NCBI GenBank assembly: GCA_002479245.1
Contig: DLMG01000240.1
Span: forward strand, 2,418-10,573
DNA: 8,156 bases
Origin: Verrucomicrobia subdivision 3 bacterium UBA7542
GTDB lineage: Bacteria; Verrucomicrobiota; Verrucomicrobiia; Limisphaerales; UBA11358
Reading direction: 5' to 3'
Shown here: piece after piece, positions 6,040 through 8,156 of the stretch
How positions within the stretch are numbered: position 1 is the stretch's first letter
Layout: each line of letters starts with the position of its first letter
Notes under the pieces: model-generated
The model's database searches: none
What the model was told of the DNA's origin: nothing
The model's input: the letters and a program-made list of their open reading frames with translations, nothing else
Program-made: the position numbers and the translations under genes

Positions 6040-6692
6040 AGTTCCAACCGGTTTATGCGTTCCGAATGGACGACGCGGCTTTCACGCGTCATGAGTATTT
6101 TCGAGCGCAGCCACAGATAAAGCAATCCCGTCAACCCGCCGGCCAGCATGATGAGCGCGTTGACCAGCCCGGCGGAAAACAACGTCGTGACAAAACTGAT
6201 CGCTGCGGCCAGTAAAGCCAGTTGCCACACGGTCATTTCACCGAAAAACACCAACGGAACTTTTTCGTGTCCAAAAAGATTTCCCCAGGCTGCGAGCAAT
6301 CCGAAAACAACCGGGGCCATGCCGGTCATCGGGAAAGGGTTGGAAAATTGCAAAACAACCTTGGCCAAACCGGCTCCGATTGCGGCCACGGTACAATACG
6401 TCCAAAATTCGGCGCGCGACCAGATTCGTTCGAGCAACCCACCCAGCAGGACGATCATCAGGCTGTTGAACACAAAATCAAAGACCGCCATCGGCAACAA
6501 CGGATAAGTGATCAACTCCCAGACCTGGCCGTGCCAGAAATTCGGGCCGCTCACTGCCAGCCAGCGGTTCAAGTCATACGCATGGGAAAATTTACCAATC
6601 ACCGCTGCCAGATAAACCACCGACAAAAGGCACAGCAAAACCCGCACGCCGGGCGTGAGCGATGCCAGAAAACGATGCCAGAGGTGTTTCAT
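6036..6692 (-). CDS. Rhomboid-fold membrane protein, predicted catalytically inactive
   Basis: 218 residues with about six hydrophobic helices. The rhomboid landmarks are visible in order: QVWELITYPLLP (56-67, usual x-W-x-x-x-T-x-x-F-x-H), FVFNSLMIVLLGGLLE (73-88, usual H-L-x-F-N), GMAPVVFGLLAA (124-135, usual G-x-S-G-x-x-F-G), and MLAGGLTGLLYLW (182-194, usual H-x-x-G-x-x-x-G). The serine nucleophile position is Ala126, the catalytic His position is Met182, and the loop His residues are Pro67 and Asp72. It therefore resembles pseudorhomboids (iRhom/derlin-like in concept), which bind membrane proteins without cutting. The start is the ATG 4 nt after the upstream stop; the in-frame extension to 6875 reads through the upstream gene and was rejected. 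The stop overlaps the radical SAM ATG. Fold call good, inactivity strong by inspection, partner unknown. Confidence 0.8.
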   Translation of the reverse strand: MKHLWHRFLASLTPGVRVLLCLLSVVYLAAVIGKFSHAYDLNRWLAVSGPNFWHGQVWELITYPLLPMAVFDFVFNSLMIVLLGGLLERIWSRAEFWTYCTVAAIGAGLAKVVLQFSNPFPMTGMAPVVFGLLAAWGNLFGHEKVPLVFFGEMTVWQLALLAAAISFVTTLFSAGLVNALIMLAGGLTGLLYLWLRSKILMTRESRVVHSERINRLEL

Positions 6693-6696
6693 GGAA

Positions 6697-6933
6697 TTAT
6701 CTGCCGAGCAGATTTCTCCACCATGAACGTGGCGGCGGCGCGCCGGGTTGCCCGGTGGATTTTTGGAGTCGTTGGGCAATGCCCGGCGGCACGGTGGTGT
6801 GTGCCGCGTCGTAGCGCAGCATCTCTTCGGCGTTCGCAAATTCGCGCGCGGATTGCTGCTGCGTCTGCTGCTCAATCCCGACCTGTCGGGACGGTTGCTG
6901 TTGTTCCTCGGAAAGTTTGGTTTGGTGTTTCAT
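6697..6933 (-). CDS. Small Gln-rich protein downstream of ECF sigma factor
   Basis: 78 residues. The N-terminal third is Gln-rich and polar (residues 1-30). A central segment reads EFANAEEMLRYDAAHTTVPP, then an amphipathic helix GIAQRLQKST, a Pro-rich linker and a C-terminal SWWRNLLGR tail. I recall small proteins with the same L-R-x-D-A-A-x-T-x-V-P-P and W-W-x-x-L plan directly after ECF sigma genes in Verrucomicrobia, so it may be a sigma partner or anti-sigma-like factor, but no zinc-binding HxxxCxxC motif and no TM helix are present. It starts 9 nt after the sigma stop and ends 4 nt before the rhomboid ATG, so the three are probably one transcript. Function inferred from context only. Confidence 0.72.
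   Translation of the reverse strand: MKHQTKLSEEQQQPSRQVGIEQQTQQQSAREFANAEEMLRYDAAHTTVPPGIAQRLQKSTGQPGAPPPRSWWRNLLGR
6876..6891. repeat. Short perfect palindrome within the Gln-rich gene
   Basis: TCCCGAC and GTCGGGA are perfect inverse 7-mers separated by CT. They interrupt a run of Gln codons and encode part of SRQVGI. Similar CCCGAC-x2-GTCGGG palindromes are, in my recollection, dispersed in related genomes. It could form a small stem in the mRNA. Confidence 0.7.
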
Positions 6934-6942
6934 AATTCAGCT

Positions 6943-7503
6943 TCAGGCGGTTTTCTCAAAAAGAGCGGCAAAAGTTTTGCGGGCGCGATGCAATTTCCCG
7001 CGCACCGCGTCGGGGGATTGCCCGACCAGCGTGCCAACCTGCTCGTAACTCAATTCCTCGTCGGCCACGAGCAGCAACAGGAGCCGGTATTCATCCGGCA
7101 GACCAGCGAGCGTTTTCTGGATTCGCTGGCCCAGTTCCTTGATTTCCAGGACACGCAAGGGCGAATCGGTTTTGGCCGCGGCGTTTTCCCACACGGCGTC
7201 GTCCGCATTGGAGAACATGTGGCGGTCATGCCAGGCTTGGCGGAGGTTCTGGCAATGATTGATGGCGATGCGGTAAAGCCACGTGCGCAGGGACGCCTCG
7301 CCGCGGAATTGATCCAGTTTGCGGAAAGCCTTCAGGAAAACGTCATGCGTGGCGTCCTCGGCCTTTTGCGGGTCGCCGAGAAAACGCAAGGCAAGATAAT
7401 AAATCGCGCGGCTGTTTTCAGCATAGAGACTGGAAAACTCCGAAGACGCCAGGTCGGCTGGCGACTCTTCCACAAACTCACATCCTGCGGCCGGCTCGTT
7501 CAT
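6943..7503 (-). CDS. ECF-type RNA polymerase sigma factor
   Basis: 186 residues from the ATG at 7501-7503. Region 2 spans about residues 24-93, with the core-binding and -10 recognition signatures FLGDPQKAEDATHDVFLKAF (41-60) and SLRTWLYRIAINHC (71-84). Region 4 spans about 120-182, with LAGLPDEYRLLLLLVADEELSYEQVG and the DNA-recognition helix SPDAVRGKLHRARK (163-176). There is no region 1.1 or 3, as expected for ECF sigmas. It directs RNA polymerase to a specific regulon; the target is unknown. No classical anti-sigma follows, only the small Gln-rich protein and then a pseudorhomboid, which may hint at membrane-linked control. A TTG start at 7521 would overlap the inferred -10 box and was rejected. 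Confidence 0.9.
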   Translation of the reverse strand: MNEPAAGCEFVEESPADLASSEFSSLYAENSRAIYYLALRFLGDPQKAEDATHDVFLKAFRKLDQFRGEASLRTWLYRIAINHCQNLRQAWHDRHMFSNADDAVWENAAAKTDSPLRVLEIKELGQRIQKTLAGLPDEYRLLLLLVADEELSYEQVGTLVGQSPDAVRGKLHRARKTFAALFEKTA

Positions 7504-7520
7504 GAGTGTCTTCACTGCCA

Positions 7521-7549
7521 ATTAGACAACGCTCGCGCGCCAATGTCAC
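7521..7549 (-). promoter_or_regulatory. Sigma-70-like promoter for the sigma factor operon
   Basis: On the minus strand GTGACA (7549-7544) and TCTAAT (7526-7521) each match 5 of 6 consensus bases and are separated by exactly 17 nt. The predicted start site is near 7514, giving a leader of only about 11 nt before the ATG at 7503. This also argues against the TTG start at 7521. Confidence 0.6.
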
Positions 7550-7567
7550 GCCGGCAAGACACCGTTG

Positions 7568-7723
7568 TTGGAAAAGGGGTGCACCTCGACACCGCCACCG
7601 GAACGCCGGATTTATCCGGCAGCAACACGCGCCGGTTGCACATCTGCCGGATGAATCCGGCGTTCCGCGCGGACGCGGCATCGTGCATGGGTGGCGGTGT
7701 CCGGTTACGCACTTGGAAAAGGG
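7568..7723. mobile_element. MITE-like palindromic insertion with 11-bp target duplication
   Basis: The exact 11-mer TTGGAAAAGGG occurs at 7568-7578 and again at 7713-7723 in direct orientation. Between them, 7579-7712 (134 bp) is a nested palindrome. The outer arms GACACCGCCACC (7588-7599) and GGTGGCGGTGTC (7690-7701) are perfect inverses. The inner arms 7600-7622 and 7644-7666 match at 22 of 23 positions, and each inner arm contains its own small hairpin (GCCGGAT...ATCCGGC). The ends are roughly inverted (GTGCAC against GCGCAC-like CGCAC). It encodes no protein, so any movement would need a transposase supplied elsewhere. It sits about 20 nt upstream of the promoter. Confidence 0.8.
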
Positions 7724-7730
7724 AATCGCG

Positions 7731-8156
7731 CTACAACCGGCGTGGTGAGCCGTATTTCAATCCGAGATTTTGTTCATAAACGCCGAGCTTCACATCCGGC
7801 GTTGCTTGATGTCCTTTAAGCTCGGTTTTCAAACGCGCCAGCCGTGTTCGCGCCATTTCCGCGACGGCCAAATCAGAAAACCGTTCCACAATTTTCTCCA
7901 AAGTTCCGCGCACGGTGTCGTAATCTGCGCCATGCCGGATCTGCAAATCCGCCAATAAATTCAGCCAGTGCGCGACGCGCTTGGTCGGCTGGTTCGGCTC
8001 TTCAATCATTTGTTCCAATTCGCCCGTTGCCAAATCCAACCGCTGGTAGTGGTCGGCGTAAACGATCGCCAGCTTTTCGCGAACCTCCGTGTCGAGCGGA
8101 TGCTGCGCCAGATGTTTCACATAATCGGCGGCGAGTTTCGCCGGGTCAATTTCGGC
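7731..8156 (-). CDS. TPR-like helical protein, C-terminal part (cut by window edge)
   Basis: 141 residues open to the right edge, so the N-terminus is missing. It is all-helical, with TPR-like pairs: DYVKHLAQHPLDTEVREKLA, then A-H-W-L-N-L-L-A-D-L-Q-I-R-H-G, then V-x-x-x-L-E-K-I-V-E-R-F-S-D-L-A-V-A-x-x-A. The last 25 residues carry V-K-L-G-V-Y-E-Q-N-L-G-L-K-Y-G-S-P, a conserved-looking end that I recall from Verrucomicrobial TPR proteins, often membrane or envelope associated. The stop is TAG at 7731-7733. It is separated from the sigma operon by the palindromic insertion and the inferred promoter, so it probably belongs to another transcript whose 3' end reads into the insertion. Function unknown. 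Confidence 0.75.
   Translation of the reverse strand, partial: AEIDPAKLAADYVKHLAQHPLDTEVREKLAIVYADHYQRLDLATGELEQMIEEPNQPTKRVAHWLNLLADLQIRHGADYDTVRGTLEKIVERFSDLAVAEMARTRLARLKTELKGHQATPDVKLGVYEQNLGLKYGSPRRL

Noticed and set aside
6693..6875. Upstream extension of the rhomboid-like gene
   Set aside because: It overlaps the Gln-rich gene in another frame and reads as low-complexity Arg/Pro; the ATG at 6692 precedes the first helix.
7504..7521. TTG start for the sigma factor
   Set aside because: TTG would fall in the inferred -10 box and adds only six residues; the ATG at 7503 is simpler.
6748..7779. 343-residue plus-strand open frame
   Set aside because: It runs antisense to the sigma and Gln-rich genes and through the palindromic insertion, has no recognisable motif, and is explained by high GC codon bias on the other strand.

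Overview
This window most likely comes from a non-photosynthetic member of the Verrucomicrobiota, probably the Pedosphaera/Limisphaerales side. I infer this from the gene families present (an ECF sigma factor with a small Gln-rich partner, a Ycf46-type AAA+ ATPase with a DUF2997 protein) and from several classes of palindromic repeat that I recall from such genomes; no database was searched. GC is high except in one gene.

Every supported gene lies on the minus strand, so the window reads biologically from right to left. At the right edge is the 3' end of a helical TPR-like protein (7731-8156). Next comes an intergenic interval holding a palindromic, MITE-like insertion flanked by an exact 11-bp direct repeat (7568-7723), then a good sigma-70-like promoter (7521-7549). 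That promoter appears to start a long co-directional run: ECF sigma factor (6943-7503), small Gln-rich protein (6697-6933), degenerate rhomboid (6036-6692), radical SAM protein with an N-terminal Cys cluster (5047-6039), and an unrecognised lower-GC protein (4021-5013). It continues with a 51-residue protein (3858-4013), the Ycf46-like AAA+ ATPase (2321-3874), a small membrane protein (2030-2275), a protein with a Ycf35/DUF1257-like C-terminus (1542-2015), a DUF2997 protein (1236-1436), a multi-pass protein with a degenerate S26 signal-peptidase domain (245-1153), and the start of a TPR protein (1-248). Gaps are 4 to 45 nt or overlaps (ATGA at 245-248 and 6036-6039, 17 nt at 3858-3874). The exceptions are two gaps of about 80-105 nt, each filled by a hairpin built from 7- or 8-bp tandem units.

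The likely functional core is the Ycf46-like ATPase, Ycf35-like protein and DUF2997 protein, a set best known from cyanobacteria and plastids. Here it is combined with three membrane-associated proteins: a small TM protein, an Ala-rich N-terminal segment on the Ycf35-like protein, and a TM protein with a dead-looking protease domain. Upstream, a second dead-looking protease fold (rhomboid) is coupled to a radical SAM enzyme and an ECF sigma factor. Whether this is one system or two adjacent operons cannot be decided from sequence alone.

No tRNA, rRNA, CRISPR array or transposase gene was seen. No stretch longer than 300 bases lacks a gene.
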